Source: Oscarella lobularis (Eukaryota > Porifera > Homoscleromorpha > Homosclerophorida > Oscarellidae). Taken from it: a stretch of DNA of 64,000 nucleotides. A program made the position numbers and the translations under genes. The stretch is taken from assembly GCF_947507565.1 (NCBI RefSeq), contig NC_089177.1:2108001-2172000 (forward strand), written 5' to 3'. Shown piece after piece: positions 25,883 through 36,824 of this stretch (the first letter of the stretch is position 1; every line of letters starts with the position of its first letter). The notes under the pieces were generated by a model. It saw nothing but the letters and a program-made list of their open reading frames with translations. It searched no databases and had not been told where the DNA came from.

Positions 25883-28800
25883 TTAAAAAACTTGAATGTG
25901 TGCTTCAGCCAAATCAACTCGGTCAACCTGTTTCAGCGCTCTTGCCAATTCCCACCCAATAGCCAAGTCTCTATTCCTTCTTTTCCAACAAAACAAAACT
26001 TCGGTTGCACAGGCTACGAGATCTCCGCGATACCTTGATCGAATCCGATCAATCTTCTCGTCTTCAACGGAAAGATGGCGTCCGAGAAAAGCCCAGTCGT
26101 TCTGGATCGCAGCAGCTATTTGATGGATCATATCATCAGACACAACTGCAAAATAAAATTAGGGAGAACTACAATATTCAACTTTTTACCATCTCCACCC
26201 TTCATTGACGACGCTTTCTGACTTCTTTCGTGCAGCTCCTGCAATATAGCCGATCCAACCTACAGAACAAGTGATAGACTTTACTAATCGCGCAATTTGT
26301 GTAGTACCCGTGGAATCTGTTGAGGCTGGAGCCATTCTCGCACGCAAGGATACTTGTCAAAATCAACTTCTCTGTTGCCACAGTACAGTCTTGGTAAGAC
26401 ACTTTGAAATTGCCTCAAGTCATGATTCTCTGATGAACTGCTCTTTGCCATAGGTAGCACGTGGAGTGAATTCAATGGTGGCGTCGTTCTTTCGCTTGCG
26501 TCAAGGGGCGGTTTCGAGTCTCTTCCAGACGGTAAGCAAACAGGACAGCAAGGACCAATCCAAAACTGAACAGATTTGAACAAGGTAACACGGATATCGT
26601 CTAGCAGATTCCAAATATGCCGAATCAAAGCAGACCTAAAAGATGCAGAATGTCTACAAGAGAGGTGCTACATCAACCACAACTACTGCCCAATATCATT
26701 TAGACTACTCACGTTGTTGAAATTTCAAAGCCGTCTTCGTAGAATTCCAGTTTGTAGACAATTTGATGCCCGTAGAAATGAGGAACTTCGATCACAAAAA
26801 TTCCCCCTTTATTCCACCAACAGGGGGTGAAATTTTCGACGCATTGAGATTCTCGGTAGGCTCGAGTAAGAAGAACATTGAACAGGCTGTGCTGCGAGCC
26901 GAAGTGTTTGTCAAATCCAACAAAGATAGAGCCGCCGTCAAAAACAGCGCTGGACCTTTTGGCATCAGCAAGAGTGAGATCTCTCTGTTCGGGAAGAAAA
27001 GCGACCATGGCATATTCCATTGGATTACCAGAGTGGCTACTGATGTTATGCATAATTCCGTAGTGTTCCAAGTACTCCAGCACAAGCCCAATATGATTGA
27101 GATTGTCTTTCCAAACGTGTTTCAGCAAATTCCCATCTGCTATTCCTTCAGTTCGAAGCCTTTCCCAAGATCTGCCCAATCTGCCGCGAGGGCGTCTACT
27201 TGGTGACGGAATGGACACTAAAGACCGAACAGCAGAAATGAGAAAATCCATGTCTAATATTACGTAATCTTTCAACCGCTCGCTGTCGGAGCAGTGAAAT
27301 ACAACTCCGGCATTCTTTAAATACTTAAGCGCTCCAGTAAAATCTTCTGGAGTCATGCCCGATGCTTGCTCCAAATCAACAACGGTAACAATTTTTGACG
27401 TCAAGTCCAAAGACAGAGCTGAGTCGTCTTGCTGCTGCTGCTGCTGCTGCTGCGAATTTGCAACTATTTTGTCTTCTAGCTCCAACCATCGGATAGGCAC
27501 TTTTCTATCTCGTTCACGTTTTCTGTCTAGCTCTTCCAAAATAAGTTGCCTAAGCAAAACGATCTCAGAATCGTCTCTCTCTCCGCTATTTTCAATTCGA
27601 AAGACAAAGCTCAAATCTCCTGTCTCCTGATCAGAACGACGACAAATATTGTAGTGGTACGATTGAAGGCGATTAACAATATAGCGCACAGCGTCTTCTC
27701 TGTCCTCTTTCTGACATGAATCGCGATGAGTTCCTACAAGGAAAATTGACGCATCTTCTCGACCGTGAGTGACAACCGAAGTTAGCCAAAACAAAAGTTT
27801 ATTTACGTGCTGTATCCTTCTGTTAATGTCACCGCAGACCTTTGAAAAATCAAAAACGACGACGTAAATGCTGTTGGGTGTAAGATAGAGATGATGCAGC
27901 ATGTAATACAGTTCTTGACCGGCGAAGTCCATAAAAACCATAAGAGGCTGCTTAAGATTTTCCAGTTGGGCTGCATCATACATCACGCTAGCAAGACGTG
28001 ACACGAGTGTACGCTTTCGGAACGGCTTGGGTTCGACCTTTTCTTTCCAGTACAACGACTCCAGAATGGCACACAAAACTGTGACAAGATTATTGTAGCA
28101 TAGGTGACCAACACCTCTTGCCGCGGACAGTAGTCCATGAAAGCTCAAAGAGCCTATTAATAGTCCACAAATCACTACTTGCCACGGGCTATTTAAATTT
28201 GTCGGAATTCTGAAAAAACTTCCGACAAAAGACTCAGACGATCGAAACGTTTTGAACACGCATAGAAGACTTCTCACAGAGTAGAGAACGCCGGCAAACA
28301 GTTGAAATCCCAATGGAGCTTTGGTGACAACGAGTCCGAATGCAAAAACAATCAACACCGCTGAGTCAAACGCTGCCAAGAAATACCACCACAACGACTG
28401 CAGACGCTGGCCGTATTTGTTGAGAACAATACGAACCAAGAGAACAACTGTTCCGAAAAACGCACAGGAAGCGCAATGAGTTATAGCTTCACTAGAAACG
28501 TTTTCAGGAGCCGGAACAAACAGATAGTACATAGAACACAGCAAAAAGAAAGAGTAATAGACTTCTCTAGACCGCTTCATCATACTATATCCTGCACCAA
28601 TTAAGCACAGGAAAAGCAGAGATGTGTTCCCTTCACGAGCCACTTTCATTGAGATATCAAGCACTGCGGGAAACACCCACACAAAGTAGGCCAGCCACGG
28701 GACCTTGACATTGTGTTTGGCGCCACCTCTGAAAGGTATCATCAGAATGATTGTCAAAAAAAGTGAAAAAAACGGCATTCCCAATAAAAACTCAAGCAGC

Positions 28801-29336
28801 GCCAGGATAAGAAAGTTGAATAATAATCCAAATATAACGACAGCCAGTGCTTGAAATTGAACAGAAGTTGATTCTGCCGTAGTGCTTACTGCAGACCGAT
28901 CAAAATTTGAGCTTAGATGTTCTTCAATTCGCCAATTCGTTTTGGCAAATTGGGGTCGAACATTAAATACGTCCGCACCTTCTGTTGGAATATGTGATGG
29001 CTGAAATGAGCGGAAGGATAGGTTTCGAGCCAGATTCGTCTTTCCAACGCCTTCATGACCCAAAATGTACAGCCGACCATGATACGGTGACGTAACACCT
29101 CCTGCTATCGTCTTCGGATGAAGCGAGACAGCAATCTCGGCGCAAAAGGCTGTGCTGAACTGGAACGCTTTCTCAGAAAGAAAACCGAAAATGTTACTAA
29201 GAAAGCACAGTTAGCTCAGCCGACCCCTTCTCTCTCCGTCACACTCTCGATTCTTTACGAGAGAAGAGCATCGAAGCGACGCCCAAGAGACGTCACAAAA
29301 GCTAGCGGACAGCTTGAGCGCTTACCGGTACTCCAT
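25883..29336 (-). CDS. Roco (Roc-COR-death domain) GTPase with a multi-pass membrane block inserted in the Roc domain
   Basis: Five exons, 29326-29336, 26713-29196, 26308-26635, 26190-26259 and 25883-26145, give 1051 residues with matching phases. The P-loop GHEGVGKT lies at residues 50-57, with a likely switch I Thr in PTEG. Residues about 118-390 then form some 8-10 hydrophobic helices (for example ALAVVIFGLLFNFLILALL and SAVLIVFAFGLVV). Only after this come G3 (DFAGQE, 427-431) and G4 (GTHRD, about 493-496), so the GTPase fold is split by a polytopic membrane segment in one continuous exon. A COR-like region with a polyQ run follows, and the C-terminus is a death domain (SDDMIHQIAAAIQNDW, WELARALKQ). 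DAPK1 has Roc-COR-death order but no membrane block. A membrane-embedded GTPase switch for death-domain signalling is inferred. Confidence 0.85.
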
Positions 29337-29477
29337 GGCGATAGAATGACATGCGCACAAGCTCCTTCTCTGAAGAAAAGGCCTGGCCTGTCTGGCTGAG
29401 GGAGGAAAAGGAATGGATCACGGATACGGATCACGTGTTTTGCTAAAGTTACGGACAGACGTAACCGTTAGCGCTAA
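29337..29477. promoter_or_regulatory. 141-bp bidirectional promoter of the Roco gene and ARMH3
   Basis: Divergent start codons at 29336 and 29478. The segment holds a CACGTG (29432-29437) and the 37-bp motif copy B, which ends 13 bases before the ARMH3 ATG. Confidence 0.55.
29428..29464. repeat. 37-bp motif copy B
   Basis: Nearly the same as 25829-25865: GGATCACGTG, a variable T/A-rich spacer, then AAGTTACGGACAGACGTAA identical over 19 bases. Same orientation in both copies. Confidence 0.75.
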
Positions 29478-31601
29478 ATGGCTGAAGACTCGTCGGTTGG
29501 AAAGTTCGCTAAGCGAACGTCCCACGGCGTTGTGAAGGAAAAATTCGTGACGATATACGAACGCCTATTCGCCGGTGCCGATCCGAGCGAGGGCAGAGCG
29601 GGATTTTGGGACGAGCTCTTCCTGCTCAAAGTCAACGTCGTTTTCATCGAACAGTCGATCGACGAAATCAGTCCGCGCGAACTTCTCGACAAAAAAGACA
29701 TCGTCAATAGTCTCTTCGTCAAATGCGTCGAGATGCTGCGCGCCGATCGGCCGATTCGCGTCGTCAACGCACTTCAAACCCTCTGCGCACTCGTTCGCGC
29801 AGTTTTTCGCAAAATCGCTTCCGGCTTGGCCGGATTTGACGTCATCGACGTTCTCGTTGGATTCAACGCCGCCGAAACGGAAATGCAATCGCTCATCAGT
29901 CGAATTGCCGATTTTCTTTCCGGCGAATCGGCGGCAGTCAGCGTCAAAAATCTCGCTCTGAAATTTCTTCTCGTCCTCGTCACGGCAACGGACAACGTGA
30001 GCGAGAACACGATGATCGAGTATCTCATGATGAATAGCGTCTTCGAGGCAATCGTCGCCATATTCGCGTCGCCGTCGGCGCGACAGGAGCACGGCTACGA
30101 CGCTCTCCTCCTCCTCACCGTCCTCGTCAACTATCGCAAGTACGAAGCCGCCAATCCGTATATACTCAAACTATCCGTGCTCGACGACGAGATCGCTTTG
30201 AACGGACTCGGCGTCGTTCTCTCGTCGACGCTCACCCAGTGGAATCGCCACTACGTTGAAATTGAAAGTCGCGGCGGCAACGTCGATCCGGCGACGGGGA
30301 CGGCGTCCGGCGCCGGGTTTTTCTATCGTCTCACGAGTTTCATAAGCAGCATGTTCGTTGGCGGCGAGCAGCCGAAAGAACGGCTTCGAATGAATGAGGC
30401 CATATTGTTGGCTCTCTACGAAGCCGTGCACTTGAATCGGAATTTTATCACCGTTCTCACGCAGACCCATTCGTCGCAGTCGTTGCCGAGTCCCGCCAAG
30501 TCGCTCGGGCATGCCGTCGAGCAGACGGCCTCAATTCTGCTTCATCCTCAATCGGCGCTCTCGTCGGTCGCCGCCGCCGCGACGGCAACGGCGGCACCGA
30601 CAACGACCGCGAATCAGCCGTCGTATCCGGTCAATCTTCTGGGAACGTTTTTGACGTACACGTCGATCGCCCTACAGAGTTACAAGGGAAGCGGCGGCGA
30701 TCACTCTCGCCTGTGTCTCATCACTTTAACGTGCATAGTCGAGGATCAATACGCCAATTCGTTCATTCACGATCCCAACATCGCCTTCAAGGTGACGCTC
30801 CAACGCGCTCACATGCGCCATCGCGCGACGACGACCACGCAGACGCTCAACCAGTCGCTCGCCTCGACTATTCTCGATCTCATGGTTGAGACGCTCGTCT
30901 CCCATTTGGCGAAGAATCTCTCGTGCGACTTGTACGCTCGATGTCTCGGCATCATACATCGACTCCTCTGCTATCAGAAGCGCTGTCGCGTTCGCTTGCC
31001 CTATCACTGGCAGGGTCTCTGGTCGTCCTTGATCAGCGTCGTCAAGTTTCTCGTCGCCAGCGAAGCCCAATTGGTCGCCAGTTTGAATTTGTTCGCTCTC
31101 GCTCATCGCGTCGTGAGCATATTCAATCTTTTCATAACGTACGGCGACACGTTTCTCCCGAGTCCGACGACGTACGACGAGCTCTATTACGAACTGATAC
31201 GCGTTCATCAGGTGTTTGAAAATCTCTACGCCGTCGCCTTGCGACACTCGACGACGGACGGCGCGTGGAAGACGCACGCCGCCAAAGTGGCGAACGACTT
31301 GATTAACATCCGAGCGATCGTCAATCATTTCGTTCCCAAAATCGATTCGTTTTCGTCGTCGAAACAGATTGCCGCTCTGACGCCGGAGCAGGTGCTAGAA
31401 GTGGTTCGAATCAACTATGACACTCTCACGTTGAAGTTGCAAGACAATTTGGATCATTATGAGAAGTACTCTGAAAAGCCGTACGAGACGACGTTCTTCA
31501 CGAGCCTCATGAGATCGTTGACGGTGGGATTTCGGAAAAGCATCACGTTGCATAATCTTCAGCAAAGCACCGTTATTCAGGAACTTGCAACTATCGAATG
31601 A
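29478..31601 (+). CDS. ARMH3: ARMH3 (C10orf76), armadillo-like Golgi protein, intronless
   Basis: Golgi protein that binds PI4KB and GBF1 and supports Golgi PI4P in animals. The full 707-residue product is encoded by one uninterrupted exon. It matches the family over its length: FWDELFLLKVN, PIRVVNALQTLCALVR, HGYDALLLLTVLVNYRKYE, NEAILLALYEAVHLNRNF, EDQYANSF, MRHR, LCYQKRCRVRL, ITYGDTFLP, YDELYYELIR and VLEVVRINYDTLTLKLQDN. It is helical throughout with no signal peptide. Homologues in other animals are multi-exon, so a complete lack of introns here beside intron-rich neighbours suggests intron loss by cDNA conversion or retroposition; it retains the divergent promoter. It converges on TONSL. 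Confidence 0.93.
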   Translation: MAEDSSVGKFAKRTSHGVVKEKFVTIYERLFAGADPSEGRAGFWDELFLLKVNVVFIEQSIDEISPRELLDKKDIVNSLFVKCVEMLRADRPIRVVNALQTLCALVRAVFRKIASGLAGFDVIDVLVGFNAAETEMQSLISRIADFLSGESAAVSVKNLALKFLLVLVTATDNVSENTMIEYLMMNSVFEAIVAIFASPSARQEHGYDALLLLTVLVNYRKYEAANPYILKLSVLDDEIALNGLGVVLSSTLTQWNRHYVEIESRGGNVDPATGTASGAGFFYRLTSFISSMFVGGEQPKERLRMNEAILLALYEAVHLNRNFITVLTQTHSSQSLPSPAKSLGHAVEQTASILLHPQSALSSVAAAATATAAPTTTANQPSYPVNLLGTFLTYTSIALQSYKGSGGDHSRLCLITLTCIVEDQYANSFIHDPNIAFKVTLQRAHMRHRATTTTQTLNQSLASTILDLMVETLVSHLAKNLSCDLYARCLGIIHRLLCYQKRCRVRLPYHWQGLWSSLISVVKFLVASEAQLVASLNLFALAHRVVSIFNLFITYGDTFLPSPTTYDELYYELIRVHQVFENLYAVALRHSTTDGAWKTHAAKVANDLINIRAIVNHFVPKIDSFSSSKQIAALTPEQVLEVVRINYDTLTLKLQDNLDHYEKYSEKPYETTFFTSLMRSLTVGFRKSITLHNLQQSTVIQELATIE

Positions 31602-31824
31602 CTTTTGCATTGACATTGAAGTGAATATAAAAAAACAAGATTTGTTATTACATAGCGATTTATACAGTAGTACATTTACTACCTGCTGACATTCCCTAAT
31701 AAAAGAGCGCGTTTGAATTAACTTGCAGGTTAAACAATCTCGAGAAATTCGAGCAGTGTATAGTCTATGTACATTCGCGGACCTTATCACCGCAAGCACC
31801 TACCACGTCGCAAAATCGACGATT

Positions 31825-34800
31825 CTAAGTAAATGTCAGATTAAAATGCCCCTCGAACGTTTGGCAAACTTGAATGCGCTTATCGTTTGCCGCGGACACT
31901 GCCAGAAAAGCTAGGTCTACTGCGTCTTCTGCTGTACAGGGATTACAGCTTAGATCAAGGCGCTCCAGTGCTTTGGCATTCGTAAGCCATCTGTAAATTT
32001 CTCTAAACACACGTTCGCAATTGTGCTACTGACTCACCGAGAGAATATCTCAATTGACTGATGTCGTAGTTGATTGCAACTGAGATCAAGCGTCTTGAGG
32101 CAATCGGAGCAACCGCGTAGCAACGACATCAAGCGTTCAATGTCCAAATCAACCAGACCGCAGTCCGACAAATTCAGATACTGCACTTTTTGCTCCTCCT
32201 GAAACAAAGGCACGATATACAAAGAACAAGTTTCGTAAATCAAAACAAACTAGATTGGCATATGCGTCGGCCAGAATTCTTCCAATTCGTTCAGGACTAG
32301 CAAAAGCGGAGTCGTGCAAACGAGTGGCGGAGAGATCGAGTGACTGAAGGCAACTGCAATCGACAAGCTGAAGTATCGCCTTTAAGCCGGCCGATCCCAG
32401 CCTATTGTGAGCCACAGACAGATGCCTCAAACGCGCCACTACAAAAAAAATACCCTATAGACCAAATTGCAACGTTGCTACGTACCTTGAATAGCTGAAC
32501 GAGGTGAAGCAAAAGCGGACGTCAATCCGCAAGAGACGAGTTTCAGTTCAACCAAACAGGGACAGTGAAGAAAAAGATCGCCGAGGCACGACGCTAATGA
32601 GTCGTCCAATTCGTTATAACTTATATCGAAACTCGAAAGTCTTCCAAATGGTTGACCGCCTAGGTCGGAGCTCGTCGCGTCGTCGCGTCGTCGTACAACC
32701 TCGACAAATCGTCTCACGCCGTCCATTGTGAATCGATTGAGTGCGAGATTAAGACGCACGACGTTGGGTAAGGTGGTCATGGCCAAGGCGAGCTGCTCCA
32801 TGCCGACGTCGTCGATCTCGTTGCCGGAAAGCTCGATCGCTGTGAGAGACGTCTGACGTTGAAGCGAACGAAACAGAGGCAGAAGCGCGTTCGCCGACAG
32901 AAAAGAGTCTGTCAAGAAAAGGCGATTCAAGTCGGGATCCGATTCGAGGAGAGAGGACAACTCGGAAACGGGCTCTAGAAGTCAACGAACATTATTTGCT
33001 ACGTACAGTAGATCCTTACATACAGTACCGGTCAGAAAGTTTTAGGACCCTACGTAGGCATAATCGTGAAAAAATGGCGAACATTAGGGGTTTGATTAAA
33101 AGATTATTTCATAGGGTGGGGGCCCCTTTCGGAAGATTGGAGACGCGTGACCGTTAAGGGGCCAAAAAACGCGCTTCTTTCACGTACAAAACGTTCTAAC
33201 CAGGGAGAGTGAGCGGGGCGAAAAAAAGGTCGTTCTAAACTTTGGAACGGTACTGTCAGTAACTTGCCTTGTCCGGTCGTCCGACAAGCGGTCAGATATC
33301 GTTCTTTGAGCGGCGGAAGATTCCAATTCTCCACCTTACCTTCCAATTCCTCGTTATTTCCCAAAACGAAGCCGATCTCGTCCTCGGTGCTAAACATTGC
33401 CTCTTCTTTCGTTACAATTCTCAGTCTCGGCTTGAGGCCACAGAGTTCGTAGTAGCGATCAGCCGCCTGTGTCGCAAGCCAGCCTATCGTCGACGAAGAC
33501 CCGTCTTTGAGAACCGAAGGACATGGTATGACAAACGTTTTTCCGAGAACGGTAACCCGAACTCTCATCGGAGAGATTCCCGTTGGAATTCTGTTCGTAG
33601 GCCCGGCAGGTTCGCTGATAGCGTTGGCAGTATGCTCCACTATCGTTTCGGCCTTCTCCGCGGACGTTTGTCTCTTCTTATCACTTTTCCTTCTTTTGGC
33701 CACAGGACTGATATCGTCCACAAGCCAATCGTCGTCGCCATTCTCCGCTATCAAAGCGGATGGCGCTTCCCTCCTGCGCCTACGTGTACCTCGATTCCAA
33801 GTGTCGTCGTCTTCGTCGTCGATCAATCTTGATCTGGATTTATTCACCCGACGTCTATGTGACGAAGTCTCCCCGTCGCTTGGAAGCGAATCATCTACAT
33901 CCATGTCGTCATGCTCAGAGATCAAAGCAGGGGGAGAAGCTGGGGGAGACGACAAAATTGAAAGTCGGTCTTCGACTTCTTCGTCGCCGCCGCCGCCGCC
34001 GTGGTCGTCGTCATCGTCGTCATATCCAAAGCCAAAGCTAGCATTTCTCCGTCGACTTAGCCCTTGGTCATCGCGACGCCCCGTCATAATGTGTCTAAGA
34101 TAGGAAACAACTTCCCTGTGGCCCTGATTCAACTCGGAGTCTTGAGACTCGTCAACGTCGTCGTCATTGTCGAGAGCCGACAGAAGAACATCCAAAGGAG
34201 TCTGTCCCTAAAAAAACACGTGCACAAATTAGAAAAAAAATAGAAGAAATCCAAAGACATACGTCTCCGTCTTTCTCAAACACATTCGCTCCGCGGTCAA
34301 CTAGAAGACGAACGACGTCGCAGTGACCGTTTACGGCGGCGTCGTGAAGAGGAGTCATTCCGTTGCAGTGCTGGCCTCCTCGGTCATTGACGTCGGCACC
34401 GTAATCGAGAAGAAGTTTGGCAATCTCTAGTGTCAAACAACGTCATTTGGTGGCTCTTTCATTCAATCGAAATCACCTTCGTAGCCGTGGTTGCACGCTT
34501 CGTGAAGTGGAGTCCATCCGCAGTAGTCCCGTGTTATAACAGACGCTCCCTAATCATTTTTTCTGCTACTTGCAACGCGCCCACGGAACGCGTGTGTTTC
34601 AAAACCTGAGACAATAGCCGCTGTACTTCTTTCGAGTTGCCAGCTATACAGGCTTGCTGCAGCATAGTTTCTCCCTTCTGATTAACTTTGTGAATCTGTC
34701 GCCGCCAGTGTAAACTACAACCCGGTTGACGTTCTCTATATACCTTAGTTGCATTCACTCGCTTTCTCCTATTCCCTGGAGTGGCTGTCAATTCTTCGTC

Positions 34801-36660
34801 AGATACGTCTAAACAGATTCTCGTCACAGTGCACGTACAACTGGCAATCAATTCTACCTGATTCCGAAAACTCCAAGTCAGAGGTGTCAGAGACGTTATC
34901 GTCGTATGCAGCTCGAGCTTCACTGTTTTCCTCCGTCTCGTCGTCGCCTTCGTCCAATGGCTCCAAATCCGACAAGATTTCTTCTATTTTGTTCAATTCA
35001 TTGTCATAGCCTCTATCAGTGCAAACGTCCTTCCAGTGAGTCAAAACTTTAACCTAATATGAGAGAAAACCCGTTCCGTTTTTTTTTCTTGTGGCACTGT
35101 GCTGTCTACAAAACGAACCTGTTTTCTTACACTAGTAGCTCTCTTTGCACACTCCAAAGCCTCTTCATACGCTCCGCAAACGCTCTCCTTGCTCCGGCGA
35201 GCCTCCGCTCGAATACGTCCAATAAAACACCAACTATCAGCTGCCTGCAAATAATGACACTCCATAACGGATTCCGTTTAGTCCCCCATTTTACGTACTC
35301 CCAAAAGATTCTCTTCTGCAAGAGCTTTGAGTTCTCTCATCGCAAAGTCAAGCGCCTTTTCATACTGACCGTCATCGTCGTACGTCATAGCCAAAGACAC
35401 ATAGATGGACGTCAAATCGCCTTCCTCCAGCCCGAGCCGCTTTCCAACATCAAGCTATATATATAACACATACACTAAAATCAATAATCTATTCGACGAT
35501 TAGAGCACACTTCTTTTTGATAGGATTCAATTGCTTTCTTATACGCTTTTACTTTACTGCACAGATCACCCAGTCGATCCCAGCGAGCCATGAGCTCTCG
35601 ACCGACAGCGTCTGTCGCATTCAATTCCCGCTCCAACTTCACTGCCTTGCAAACAATTTTCAAAGTTCTCAGCAGCATCACTCGATTGGGAGCGAGGTCA
35701 ATTTTGTACGAACGCCTAAAGCAATCTCTCGCCGCAGACAAATCTCCGAGAACGAGATACGACTAAAAGAACTGAATTTTCAAAAAGTTTAATTAAAAAT
35801 CTGAAATATCACCTGTCCCATTGCTTCAAACAGCTCGGCTTCAGCGACGACGTCCTTCTCCCGTCTCACTATCTTCAACGCCTCCTCGTAGCAACGCAAA
35901 CTCTGCGACGGTTCTCTCCCCTGAAGATGCAGTCCGCCGAGCGAGAGCTGAGCGAGTCGCTCCGTCTCGTTCAATCCTCTCTCTTGAGCTATCGATAGGG
36001 CGCGCTTCACGAACTGCTTCGCCCGTTTCACGTTCTCCATCGCATCGAACACGAGACCGAGATTCAAATAGAGTCTCGCCTTCATTTCGATCAACTCCTT
36101 GTCCGTCACTTCGCCGACGAGACGACCGCAAAGGTCCCAACTGTCCAAATAGGCTCGCTTCGCGTCGAGAACCTTTTCCGAATCGCCGTCCTGCGACCAG
36201 ACGAAATAGGTGCGACCGATTGTCGCGAAAGCGCGCTGCTGCTCTTTCAAATCGTCCTGTTCTTGGGCGATTTTCAGGTGAAGACGTTGGTGACGGAGAG
36301 CGTCGGCGTAGGCGCTCGATTCGCACAGGCACTCGCCGAGTTTGCGATGGGCGACGGCGATGTCGATTGGAAGCGAGAGGCTCTCGCATAGACGCAATTC
36401 TGTGCGATGTTCGGCTATTGCTTTGTCGATTTGACCTGTGGCGGTGAATTGTTATGTAAATTTGTCGATTTTTCGGGTTTTTACCGCTCTTCGAGTAGAG
36501 ATCGCCGAGTGCGTTGCAGATTTTCGCCTCTTCTAGAAGGTTTCCTTTTGCTTGGATCTTCGTCTTTTGTTTGAGGAGTTCTAGTAAAGCGATTAGGTCA
36601 CTTTTCTTCGTCTATTCTCCTCTGCATGCCTCGTATTTCCTTCTTCAAGATGTGAGCCAT
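31825..36660 (-). CDS. TONSL: Tonsoku-like DNA repair protein
   Basis: Scaffold of the TONSL-MMS22L complex that reads unmethylated H4K20 on new chromatin and promotes RAD51 loading at broken forks. The N-terminal half (36660 to about 35480) is tetratricopeptide repeats ([46 protein letters not shown]). An acidic stretch near 34800-35000 is followed by ankyrin repeats at about 34170-34680 (GWTPLHEA-type, [26 protein letters not shown]), the H4-tail reader in the human protein. A long acidic/basic linker leads to a ubiquitin-like domain ([27 protein letters not shown], 33270-33570). The C-terminus is leucine-rich repeats (31825-32974). The intron at 32975-33267 has a consensus GC donor (AAG|GCAAGT) and holds a MITE. 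Start choice: first ATG; exon 1-2 phase needs checking. Confidence 0.88.
33022..33257. mobile_element. Tc1/mariner-type MITE in a TONSL intron
   Basis: Terminal inverted repeats of about 28 bp: the left end starts ACAGTACCGGTCAGAAAG at 33022 and the right end, read on the minus strand from 33257, starts ACAGTACCGTTCCAAAG. A TA precedes the left end. The 236-bp element has no coding capacity and fills about 80 percent of the 293-bp intron 32975-33267; neighbouring introns are much shorter. Confidence 0.65.
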
Positions 36661-36824
36661 TTCGGCTATACGGGGGAGTGGCTAGTCCCGTACACTCAGA
36701 TAATCTCTGATTAGAAAATTGAAAACATACAGTTTATGACCAAACAAAATTATACGCGCATTTACGTAATGTTACCGACTGGAGAGAGAATTTATAACTC
36801 AATTTCACACGAAATCTCTTTCAA

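Noticed and set aside
33104-33262. Continuation of the TONSL ubiquitin-like exon into [13 protein letters not shown]
   Set aside because: This reading runs into the intron and MITE; the GC donor at 33267 gives the proper junction to [10 protein letters not shown].
33507-34103. Ser-rich 198-codon plus-strand frame in TONSL
   Set aside because: Reverse complement of the acidic/basic TONSL linker; no start context or homology.
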